Below are positions 36,701 through 46,733 of a stretch of DNA of 64,000 bases, in pieces. The notes under the pieces are model-generated. The model did not search any database. It saw nothing but the letters and a program-made list of their open reading frames with translations, and was not told where the DNA came from. Source of the stretch: Flavobacterium sp. (lineage in GTDB: Bacteria > Bacteroidota > Bacteroidia > Flavobacteriales > Flavobacteriaceae); the NCBI GenBank assembly GCA_029946065.1, contig JAQSDU010000007.1, positions 62,001-126,000 on the forward strand, given 5' to 3'. Position numbers and translations under genes: made by a program. How positions within the stretch are numbered: the stretch's first letter is position 1; every line of letters begins with the position of its first letter.

Positions 36701-36747
36701 TCATACAAACGGAAGAAGCCAAGACTAATTCATCCATTCAGAAATAA
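33721..36747 (+). CDS. Large periplasmic tetratricopeptide-repeat protein
   Basis: 1008 residues. A signal peptide (MRKQSLLYLLLLGAGSV, cleavage near TISAQQ) is followed by TPR and TPR-like repeats for almost the whole length, for example AVALYNDKQYQSAQILFEKV, YDKAIPYLKEY and DYENAIAQFNKI. Such solenoids act as scaffolds for protein complexes. The location is probably periplasmic or attached to the inner face of the outer membrane. The next gene, 113 bases on, encodes an outer-membrane barrel, and the two probably form a functional pair. Ends with a short acidic/basic tail, with no T9SS signal. Confidence 0.9.
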   Translation: MRKQSLLYLLLLGAGSVTTISAQQSAIYTNDLKDFNRAVALYNDKQYQSAQILFEKVKDENANLDVQADCAYYIAISAIRLNQSGADSLVEKFISDYPTSTKQNSAYIEVAEYYFANGQYADALVWFDKVDENGLSGEETDKFNFQKGYSYYTAKNKKDAVKYFNMVGTSSKEYHSQATYYLGTIAYEGDDYKEATKKFDEIAGEEKYKKKMSYFQADMNFKAGNFQKAIDDGTTAMAQSSAIEKSELNKIIGESYFNLKQYDKAIPYLKEYKGKKGKWSNTDYYMLGYAYYQQKDYENAIAQFNKIIDGNDSVAQNAYYHLGESYLKTDKKQQALNAFKNASEMEFDAKIQEDAYLNYAKLSYEIGNSYQTIPDVLSAFLEKYPNNPNKPEIETLLINSFITSKNYKGALALLEKNKSFANKQAYQKVTFYRGLELYQDGSYQEALAMFKKSIAEPRDAKFSARATFWKGETEYNLDSFSESLITFKQFIAFAEAKETPENKNISYNLAYAYFKLKEYENAATHFQNYVTSAAAKTDKLRLNDAYLRLGDSFFVTAKYWPAMDAYNKAIDLKGVDADYAAFQKAISYGFVSRNDKKIDDLSKFVTAFPKSQYRDDALFELGNTYVTENKNDNAIQTYDKLIADYKNGTYVAKAMLREGLIYYNSDRDQLALGKFKKIAADFPNTPESLEAVSTARLIYVDSGKVDEYAAWVKTLDFVQVTDAELDNDTYEAAEKQYLQNDSKKAISGFTSYIANFPNGIHALNANFYLAQLYFADGLTENATPNYEFVVSRPRNEFTEQALARLSEIYLKNKNYDKVIPILKRLEAEADYPQNITFAQANLMKSYYEKEDYPNAVTSAEKVLANPKTDDKVRSDAQIIVARSAVKTNDDVKARAAYAKLLAIAKGEVGAEANYYDAYYKNKDGKFELSNTAVQKLTKDYSGYKYFGAKGLVLMAKNFYGLKDAFQANYILDSVIKNFTDFPDVIEEAKAERDIIQTEEAKTNSSIQK

Positions 36748-36860
36748 ATAAGATGAGCGATGTAAAGATAAAAGATAACAGATAAAGCCGTATGAACAAT
36801 ATGCTATTCCTAATCTATCATCTATCCGTCTATTCTCGATCTGTCCAAAACAAAACAAAT

Positions 36861-38609
36861 ATGAAAATTAAATTCGAACATAAATTAGCAATCATCATCG
36901 CTTTCGCAGCTTTACCGGCTTTTGCGCAAAAAGATCCTGAAAATATCGGTACGGAAGTAGTGAACGTTGTAAAGCCATACACACCAACCATTTCCGATGC
37001 TTTTAAGGTAAAAGAAACCCCATCGCTTGACGATGAAGAAACTTTGAAAAAAGAAACGATTGCCTATAATATTTTCTCGTTTCCGGTCGCATCAACATTC
37101 ACACCGGCAAAAGGAAAAGCTGTTGGAGTGGACAAGGAGCAACAAGAGCGTATTTATAAAAATTATGCGACTTTGGGTTTTGGAAGTTACGCAGCCATCA
37201 ATGCAGAGCTTTTCATCACAGAAAACCTCAATGATACCGATTATGTAGGCGGAATGTTGCGCCACCAATCGTCTCAAGGCAATATTAAAGGTGTCGATCT
37301 TGACGATAAATTTTACGATACTTCACTCGATTTGACTTATGGTAGTAGGAATGCCGGTTTTTCATGGACAGCAGATATGGGCTACCAAAATCAAGTGTAT
37401 AACTGGTATGGCATAGAAGAAGGTGTGTTAACCGATGCACAATTTGACGCAATTGACCCAGCGCATACTTTCCATAATTTTTATGTTGGCGCAAGACTAA
37501 ATAGCAAAGACGGTTTTTTTAGCGAAGCAAGTCTGAAATACAACCGTTTTTGGGACGCTTTGGGTTCCGCCGAAAATAGGTTTTATGTGAAACCAAAGTT
37601 CAGTTTTGATGTGATGAGCACGAAGATCAACACCGATTTTGTGATTGATTATGTTGGTGGCACTTTTGAAAAAGATTATTATGGAATAAATTCAATAGAT
37701 TTCAATTACATTGGCGCAACGAGTTTGGAATATAATTACATCAATTTTGGTGTACAGCCATCGATTTTATATCAAAAAGATGACTTGTCGGTGAACTTTG
37801 GGGCTGGTATTTTTTACAGTTCCGGAAAGCAAAATGGTAAAAGTGATGGTAAATTATTTGTTTATCCGGCAATAAAAGCTTCCTATAAAGTAGTGGGTGA
37901 TTTAATGATTTTCTACGCGGGTGCGGAAGGTGGATTGAGACAAAATTCTTACCGCGATTTTACCAATGAAAATCCATTTTTGTCACCGACTTTAATCGTA
38001 GCGCCCACCGATAACCAATATGATATTTATGCAGGTTTAAAAGGAAAATTGGCCAATAATATCAGCTATAACATCCGTGGCGGTTATAACAGCGAGAAAA
38101 ATAAAGCGCTTTTTATGGCGAATGCTTATGATGTAGCGAATGTCAATACGGAAGGTTATACTTATACGAATTCTTTTCAAGTCGCTTACGACGATTTAAA
38201 AACGCTGAGCTTCTTTGGTGAATTAAAAGCAGATTTCTCTAAATCAGTCACTTTCGGAATCAACGGAACTTTCAACAGTTATACGACCAGTATTTACGAC
38301 GAAGCATGGAATCTTCCGGCAATTAAATTAGGTTCCAGTCTTGATGTTGCCATAACTCAAAAATGGTTTGCAGGTGCTAATGTGTTTTTTGTAGGCGAAA
38401 GAAAGGATATTTTTCCGTCTGATCAATCGGTTAAAACGTTGGACAGTTATTTCGATGCCAATCTGAATGTAGGCTACAAATACAACGAGCGACTGACCGC
38501 ATTCCTAAAAGCAAACAACATCGCTAATCAGGCTTATCAAAAGTGGATCAATTATCCGGTGCAGCAGTTTCAAATAATGTTGGGTGCGAGTTATAAATTT
38601 GATTTTTAA
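36861..38609 (+). CDS. TonB-receptor-like outer-membrane beta-barrel without plug domain
   Basis: 582 residues from the ATG at 36861, which begins a standard signal peptide (MKIKFEHKLAIIIAFAALPA, cleavage after FAQ); the frame from 36792 lacks one. The body is amphipathic beta-strands with aromatic ends and terminates in YKFDF, the C-terminal strand expected for outer-membrane proteins. It resembles the barrel half of TonB-dependent receptors, but there is no room for the roughly 150-residue plug. A short N-terminal segment GTEVVNVVKPYTPTISDAF (30-48) has a loose TonB-box look. I infer a partner of the TPR protein upstream. Substrate unknown. Confidence 0.82.
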   Translation: MKIKFEHKLAIIIAFAALPAFAQKDPENIGTEVVNVVKPYTPTISDAFKVKETPSLDDEETLKKETIAYNIFSFPVASTFTPAKGKAVGVDKEQQERIYKNYATLGFGSYAAINAELFITENLNDTDYVGGMLRHQSSQGNIKGVDLDDKFYDTSLDLTYGSRNAGFSWTADMGYQNQVYNWYGIEEGVLTDAQFDAIDPAHTFHNFYVGARLNSKDGFFSEASLKYNRFWDALGSAENRFYVKPKFSFDVMSTKINTDFVIDYVGGTFEKDYYGINSIDFNYIGATSLEYNYINFGVQPSILYQKDDLSVNFGAGIFYSSGKQNGKSDGKLFVYPAIKASYKVVGDLMIFYAGAEGGLRQNSYRDFTNENPFLSPTLIVAPTDNQYDIYAGLKGKLANNISYNIRGGYNSEKNKALFMANAYDVANVNTEGYTYTNSFQVAYDDLKTLSFFGELKADFSKSVTFGINGTFNSYTTSIYDEAWNLPAIKLGSSLDVAITQKWFAGANVFFVGERKDIFPSDQSVKTLDSYFDANLNVGYKYNERLTAFLKANNIANQAYQKWINYPVQQFQIMLGASYKFDF

Positions 38610-38614
38610 ATCTC

Positions 38615-38702
38615 TTAACGGTAAAGACTACAAAGATTTTCGCAAAGTTATTTAAGCTTTTCTTTTTTGCTTTGCGAAAAATCTTCATCACTTTGCGGTT
38701 AA
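38615..38702. repeat. Long imperfect inverted repeat (CGCAAAG family)
   Basis: The left arm (38615-38647) and right arm (38670-38702) are complementary over about 33 bases with a few mismatches, sharing GATTTTCGCAAAG and TTAACSG-type ends; the loop is 22 AT-rich bases. The words TTTGCG and GCAAAG are typical of a known flavobacterial intergenic repeat. The RNA would form a long hairpin between the barrel gene and the GreA-like gene. Confidence 0.75.
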
Positions 38703-38711
38703 ATTTCACAC

Positions 38712-39161
38712 ATGACTTTCAAACAAAAAATACACACCCACTACCAGCAACAAATCCAAGACAAAATCGATGTCTTTCGCGATATGATTGCGGCTTTGAC
38801 CGAAGATTCCAAAAACGATGCGAAAGGCTCTGCCGGCGATAAACATGAAACTGCTTTGTCAATGATGCACATTGAACAGGAAAAACTCAACCATAAGTTA
38901 TCAGAAACGCTGGAGCAAAAAGCGATTTTGGATAGAATTGATGCAGCTTCAGTTCACCAAAAAATAGCATTAGGAAGTTTGGTGCAAGCCAATGGAATTT
39001 TACTTTTTGTGAGTGCGGCACTCCCTAAAATTAGTGTTGAAGGTAAAAATATCATAGCGCTTTCGCCACAATCGCCACTTGGTAGTAAATTGATGGGCAA
39101 TGAAATTGGGTTTTCTTTTGAAATTAACGGTACTAAATATAAAATTGAGTCGGTGTTTTAA
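38712..39161 (+). CDS. GreA/GreB-like protein
   Basis: 149 residues. The first 90 are strongly helical and charged and can form a GreA-like coiled coil (GDKHETALSMMHIEQEKLNH). The last 60 resemble the GreA/GreB FKBP-like C-terminal domain (ALSPQSPLGSKLMGNEIGFS, then INGTKYKIESVF). Relatives are sometimes labelled 3-oxoacyl-ACP synthase in databases, but no ketosynthase motif is present. Gre factors bind the RNA polymerase secondary channel; the acidic pair at the coiled-coil tip of true GreA is not obvious here, so it may regulate rather than rescue polymerase. Overlaps the convergent gene by 29 bases. Confidence 0.75.
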   Translation: MTFKQKIHTHYQQQIQDKIDVFRDMIAALTEDSKNDAKGSAGDKHETALSMMHIEQEKLNHKLSETLEQKAILDRIDAASVHQKIALGSLVQANGILLFVSAALPKISVEGKNIIALSPQSPLGSKLMGNEIGFSFEINGTKYKIESVF

Positions 39162-40437
39162 TTCTTTCCTTCATTTTCTGGATGCCCAATGTAGCGAACA
39201 CTATGAACAATCCCTGAAACGGCATCATGAGTCTTGAGCTGTTTACTGGGCCGGTAATAAGTATATAATAGAGTACTAAAATCAGCAAATAAAAATTCAG
39301 AAAATTGACATTACTTTTGCCTTTCCATACAAAAAATGCAGAAAAAAAAAGCTTTGCTAGCAAGATGATTAAAGCGGGTATTAATAGCAAATAAATATAA
39401 AAGTACTCATTCTTCATAATATTTTTAATGGATTTTTCGGAGTTTAGGATTTCTAAAAAGCCCTGCCTTCCGTCTTCTTTTTTAAAAAATGTCATCAGGT
39501 CAAACCTGCCCGGGTCAAAAATACCTCTCACTGCCGTATGAAAATGGTACCACGAATAGCTTATAAAATGCGTTCGAATTTCTTCGGATGCTTTTGATTT
39601 TATGAATTCGGAACGGGTTTTAAAGTCTTGATATTTCTGACTTTCATCATAAACACTACGAACCCATTGGTCTGCAATTGGTTTTGATTCCGTTGAAGAT
39701 TTATAATAGTACAAATTGTAATCGATCAGATTGGTATTCTCAATGGAAGAAAAATGGGTGTAGCTGGTTCGATAATTATTAAATCCTAAATAAAGGAAAA
39801 GCAATATTGCAGGAATAAACAGCGAAAAACTAAAATTTTTCTTCTTGAAAAAGTAAACTGAAAAGTAAAATAGGTTCAGGTAAATAATTGGAAAAAAAAC
39901 CGGTTTTGTAAACGCTAGTAACGCCGTAATGATTTGTATCCAAAAGAATCGTTTCTTATTGAAGTCGGATGTCAGTAGCAATGAAAGCAATGTCAGCAGC
40001 AGCATCGCCAACCATTCCGACATAATAAGTTGTGTGTAAACAAAAATTGAGAAACTGAAAATGAAGAAAAGCGTAAAATAGCCCACCAATTTTCCTTGCA
40101 GTTTTTTATACAATTGCAACAGCAGGTAAGCATTAAAAATCCCCAATAAAGTTTGGATGAAAAGTATTGCTATAAGATTAAAACTTCCAAAAGCAGCTAA
40201 AAATAAAGGATAGAAAAATGGACGCCTTGTCTTTAAGAATGCATCTTCAAAATTTAAATCGCGATAAAAATATTGCCCGTTTTTAATAATATCCGCAGTA
40301 TAAAGATATTCGTCAGAGTCCACAAGCTTGAAATTCCCCGATACAATCCGGATGATGTAGCAAAGAAAAAAAACACACGAAATAACCAATAGGCTTAGTC
40401 GCTCTTTTTTTGTCAGTTTTTTTAATCCAAAAATCAT
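39133..40437 (-). CDS. Polytopic GT-C-like membrane protein
   Basis: 434 residues with about ten transmembrane helices. Early on it carries NFKLVDSDEYLYTADIIKNG and TRRPFFYPLFLAAFG, the acidic loop and proline-aromatic pattern of ArnT/PMT-like glycosyltransferases. It probably transfers sugar from a polyprenyl carrier in the inner membrane. It stands outside the main glycan locus, alone on its strand. Ends overlapping the GreA-like gene. Confidence 0.72.
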   Translation of the reverse strand: MIFGLKKLTKKERLSLLVISCVFFLCYIIRIVSGNFKLVDSDEYLYTADIIKNGQYFYRDLNFEDAFLKTRRPFFYPLFLAAFGSFNLIAILFIQTLLGIFNAYLLLQLYKKLQGKLVGYFTLFFIFSFSIFVYTQLIMSEWLAMLLLTLLSLLLTSDFNKKRFFWIQIITALLAFTKPVFFPIIYLNLFYFSVYFFKKKNFSFSLFIPAILLFLYLGFNNYRTSYTHFSSIENTNLIDYNLYYYKSSTESKPIADQWVRSVYDESQKYQDFKTRSEFIKSKASEEIRTHFISYSWYHFHTAVRGIFDPGRFDLMTFFKKEDGRQGFLEILNSEKSIKNIMKNEYFYIYLLLIPALIILLAKLFFSAFFVWKGKSNVNFLNFYLLILVLYYILITGPVNSSRLMMPFQGLFIVFATLGIQKMKERIKTPTQFYI

Positions 40438-40469
40438 ACGGCTATGGTTTGTATTTAAGCTGTTCTTAA

Positions 40470-40477
40470 CAAATATA
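40470..40477 (-). promoter_or_regulatory. -7 box for the polytopic GT-C-like gene
   Basis: TATATTTG on the minus strand, 32 bases upstream of the ATG at 40437. No good -33 TTG. The rest of the 198-base gap to asnB is AT-rich without a clear element. Confidence 0.45.
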
Positions 40478-40635
40478 ACTTCAAAATTCTATTTTGAAAC
40501 ATTTTGATTTCATTTTTAATGTAAAATGTAATTTTTAGTTAATATTTATAATTAAAAATAGCATTTGAGTTTTATTATAAAAACATAAAACCCAAATTTG
40601 CTATATCAAAAAATAAAGATTTAAAAAAACAGATT

Positions 40636-42252
40636 ATGTGCGGGATTTTAGCTATCATAGGAAAAGGAAAAGAAGAACAACTGGTAAAACAATTGTCAAA
40701 ACGAATGTCGCACCGCGGCCCAGATGAAAGTGATATTCATATTACCGAAAATGGACATATTTTAAGCCACGAACGTTTGTCGATTATCGATTTACATTCT
40801 GGAAAACAACCTATAAAAGGCACAAAATCTGCCTACATGGTGCACAATGGCGAAATCTATAACCACCAAGAACTAAGAGACGGACTTTTAAAAGACCATA
40901 CCTTCAGAACAAAATCTGATTCAGAAGTGATCGTGCATTTGTATGAAGAATTTGGTTGTGAGTTCCTTCATTTATTAGATGGCGATTTTGCATTTGTGGT
41001 CGTAAACGGCGATGATTTCATTGCAGGTCGTGACCCACTTGGCGTAAAGCCGCTGTATTATGGCCTTGATGAACGTGGACGCGTATATTTTGCTTCAGAA
41101 ATGAAACCGATTGCCGACCAATGCAAGACATTTTCTACCTTTCCTCCGGGACACTATTACACGCCTGAAACCGGTTTTGTAAAATATTATAAACCAGAAT
41201 ACGAGGACTATAAGAAGGCAACGAACACACTCGATTTGTCCCAAATCAGGGGAGCTTTGACAGAAGCGACAAGAAAAAGACTCATGAGCGATGTGCCAAT
41301 TGGTGTATTGTTATCCGGCGGACTCGATTCGTCATTAACTTCTGCAATTGCGGCAAGATTATTGAAAGAAAAAGGTAAAAAATTGCACTCTTTCTCTATC
41401 GGATTAGATGCAGAAGCACCGGATGCAAAAGCTGCGAGAAAAGTGGCAGAATTCTTAGGAACCGAACACCATGAAATCCATTTTACGATTGAACAAGGCA
41501 TCGAAATTCTTGAAAAATTGATTTGGCATTTAGAAACTTATGATGTAACTTCTGTTCGCGCTAGTACGCCGATGTACTTCCTTTCAAAAGCAATTACCGA
41601 TTTAGGCATAAAAGTGGTACTTTCAGGCGAAGGTGCCGATGAGATTTTCGGAGGATATTTGTATTTCAGAAATGCGCCTTCAACTGAAGATTTTCAGAAA
41701 GAAACAATCGAAAGGGTGCAAAAATTGTTCACCGCCGATTTATTAAGGGCTGATAAATCAACCATGGCACACGGATTGGAAGCAAGGGTTCCGTTTCTGG
41801 ACAAAGCTTTTCTTGATGTAGCAATGTTGATCAAATCTGAAGAAAAACAGCCAAAGACTTATGACGGCGTAGAAAAATATATTTTAAGAAAAGCTTTCGA
41901 TACACCGGAGGATCCGTATTTGCCAAGTGAAGTTTTATGGCGTCAAAAAGAACAATTTTCTGACGGAGTTGGTTACAACTGGATTGATCAATTGATTGAA
42001 TATTGTTCCTCAAAAGTAACTGACGAACAGTTGGAAAGTGCAGCGGAAAAATTTCCTTATAATACCCCCGCGACCAAAGAAGCTTATTTCTACCGCGACA
42101 TTTTTCACAAGCATTTTCCACAATTGAGTGCTGCACAGACCGTGAGAAAATGGATACCGAAATGGCAAGAAAACCAAGATCCAAGCGGTCGTGCCAATGC
42201 CGCACACGTTCAGGCCGATACCGATATCGCAAAATCGAATATTTCAGTATGA
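40636..42252 (+). CDS. asnB: Asparagine synthase B, glutamine-hydrolysing
   Basis: 538 residues. Cys2 of MCGILAIIG is the N-terminal nucleophile of the class II glutaminase domain (1-190; RGPDESDI, NGEIYNHQEL). The synthetase domain has the PP-loop LSGGLDSS (226-233) and SGEGADEIFGGY. The enzyme makes asparagine from aspartate, glutamine and ATP in the cytoplasm. Single-gene unit with its own hairpin terminator. Length and motifs match housekeeping AsnB rather than a polysaccharide-locus amidotransferase. Confidence 0.96.
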   Translation: MCGILAIIGKGKEEQLVKQLSKRMSHRGPDESDIHITENGHILSHERLSIIDLHSGKQPIKGTKSAYMVHNGEIYNHQELRDGLLKDHTFRTKSDSEVIVHLYEEFGCEFLHLLDGDFAFVVVNGDDFIAGRDPLGVKPLYYGLDERGRVYFASEMKPIADQCKTFSTFPPGHYYTPETGFVKYYKPEYEDYKKATNTLDLSQIRGALTEATRKRLMSDVPIGVLLSGGLDSSLTSAIAARLLKEKGKKLHSFSIGLDAEAPDAKAARKVAEFLGTEHHEIHFTIEQGIEILEKLIWHLETYDVTSVRASTPMYFLSKAITDLGIKVVLSGEGADEIFGGYLYFRNAPSTEDFQKETIERVQKLFTADLLRADKSTMAHGLEARVPFLDKAFLDVAMLIKSEEKQPKTYDGVEKYILRKAFDTPEDPYLPSEVLWRQKEQFSDGVGYNWIDQLIEYCSSKVTDEQLESAAEKFPYNTPATKEAYFYRDIFHKHFPQLSAAQTVRKWIPKWQENQDPSGRANAAHVQADTDIAKSNISV

Positions 42253-42287
42253 TTTTAAAGTAGTTATAGTAGTTTGTTTGTATTTTT

Positions 42288-42318
42288 AAAGCGCCGGGAG
42301 TTGTTACCTGGCGCTTTT
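42288..42318 (+). terminator. asnB hairpin terminator
   Basis: AAAGCGCC (42288-42295) pairs with GGCGCTTT (42310-42317), extended inward by a few GC pairs, followed by a short T-rich stretch. Confidence 0.75.
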
Positions 42319-42554
42319 GTTTTGATTTCATACAGTATTCCTAAAATATTCTCCGAAATATAAATAACCTTCAATTTTTCAAATCTCAAATATTAGTTTG
42401 AACAAACAAATGTTGTCATTTTTTTGTTTGGATTTTTTTGTTTTGTTATTTACTTGGAATTTAGGATTTGTAATTTGTTATTTCAAACATTGTAATTTCA
42501 ACACTTAATGTTAATAACTTCCGAAGTAAAACGAGGCTTTTTAAGCGATAGTAA

Positions 42555-45555
<3,001 letters not shown>

Positions 45556-45576
45556 AAATATAAACCTATTATAATT

Positions 45577-46512
45577 ATGAAAGTTACTATAGTCGGCGCC
45601 GGAAATGTAGGCGCTTCATGTGCAGATGCAATTTCTTACCGCGGTATCGCAAGCGAAGTTGTTTTATTAGACATCAAAGAAGGATTTGCCGAAGGAAAAG
45701 CGATGGACATCATGCAATGTGCCACCAATACAGGTTTTAATACGCAACTTTCGGGTGTTACGAATGATTATTCAAAAACCGCCAACAGCGATGTTGTGGT
45801 AATCACATCTGGAATTCCGAGAAAACCAGGCATGACACGTGAAGAGTTAATTGGAATCAATGCCGGAATTGTAAAATCGGTAGCAGAAAATGTCTTGACA
45901 CATTCGCCAAATGCCATCATCGTTGTGGTTTCTAACCCAATGGATACGATGACTTACCTTACATTAAAAGCAACTGGGATCCCTAAAAACCGCATTATCG
46001 GAATGGGTGGTGCGCTAGACAGTTCACGGTTCCGTTATTATCTTTCAAAAGCACTGAATACACCGGCGAATGATATTGCTGCAATGGTGATTGGAGGTCA
46101 CGGCGATACAACAATGATTCCATTAACAAGATTGGCTTCTTATAATGGTATTCCCGTTTCGGAGTTTCTTTCGCAAGAGGAATTAGACAAAGTTGCGGCT
46201 GATACCATGGTTGGAGGTGCTACACTTACAGGGCTTTTGGGAACATCTGCATGGTATGCGCCGGGTGCTTCTGTAGCTTATTTGGTAGACAGTATCCTTA
46301 ACAATCAAAGAAAAATGATCGCTTGCTCTGTCTTCCTTGAAGGTGAATATGGGCAGGAAGATATTTGTATTGGGGTGCCTTGTATCATCGGAAAAAACGG
46401 AATAGAACAAATTCTGGATATAAGTCTGAATGATGCTGAAAAAGCATTATTTGCAAAAAGTGCTGATGCCGTTAGAAATATGAATGCTGATTTGAAATCG
46501 ATTTTAGCATAA
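45577..46512 (+). CDS. mdh: Malate dehydrogenase
   Basis: 311 residues of the LDH-like MDH type. NAD loop GAGNVG (7-12) with D32 selecting NAD over NADP; substrate arginines R82, R88 and R151; catalytic H175 in GGHGDT. R82 within GIPRKPG marks malate rather than lactate specificity. It interconverts malate and oxaloacetate in the TCA cycle, cytoplasmic. Reading from gyrB through this gene ends at the hairpin at 46535-46560. Confidence 0.97.
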   Translation: MKVTIVGAGNVGASCADAISYRGIASEVVLLDIKEGFAEGKAMDIMQCATNTGFNTQLSGVTNDYSKTANSDVVVITSGIPRKPGMTREELIGINAGIVKSVAENVLTHSPNAIIVVVSNPMDTMTYLTLKATGIPKNRIIGMGGALDSSRFRYYLSKALNTPANDIAAMVIGGHGDTTMIPLTRLASYNGIPVSEFLSQEELDKVAADTMVGGATLTGLLGTSAWYAPGASVAYLVDSILNNQRKMIACSVFLEGEYGQEDICIGVPCIIGKNGIEQILDISLNDAEKALFAKSADAVRNMNADLKSILA

Positions 46513-46534
46513 GAATTATATAAATATAGGAGAA

Positions 46535-46560
46535 GGCTGCAATCTTGCAGTCTTTTTTTT
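46535..46560 (+). terminator. mdh hairpin terminator
   Basis: GGCTGCA pairs with TGCAGTC (one G-T pair) around a 4-base loop, followed by eight T. Confidence 0.8.
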
Positions 46561-46579
46561 GAGATTAATCAAAAATAAA

Positions 46580-46610
46580 TTGGTTAATCTTTTGGTTAAT
46601 TATATATTTG
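46580..46610 (+). promoter_or_regulatory. secDF promoter
   Basis: TTG (46580-46582), 20 bases, TATATTTG (46603-46610). It implies an untranslated leader of about 115-120 bases before the ATG at 46734, long for this window. Confidence 0.7.
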
Positions 46611-46733
46611 CTCGGTTTAAAAAAACACCAACTCGTTAACTAGTTGATTTATATTTAAAAAAGTATAAATTCTGCTATTTATTGAGGAATACAATAAATA
46701 ATACACAAGAAAAATTAATTAATTTTAGTAATA

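Noticed and set aside
36792..36860. Upstream start for the beta-barrel gene
   Set aside because: It would put 23 residues before a clean signal peptide; the ATG at 36861 fits export better.
38712..39161. 3-oxoacyl-ACP synthase annotation
   Set aside because: No ketosynthase active-site Cys-His-Asn pattern and far too short; the fold pattern fits GreA/GreB.
40438..40635. Riboswitch or leader upstream of asnB
   Set aside because: Very AT-rich with no stable GC stem; nothing beyond simple sequence was seen.
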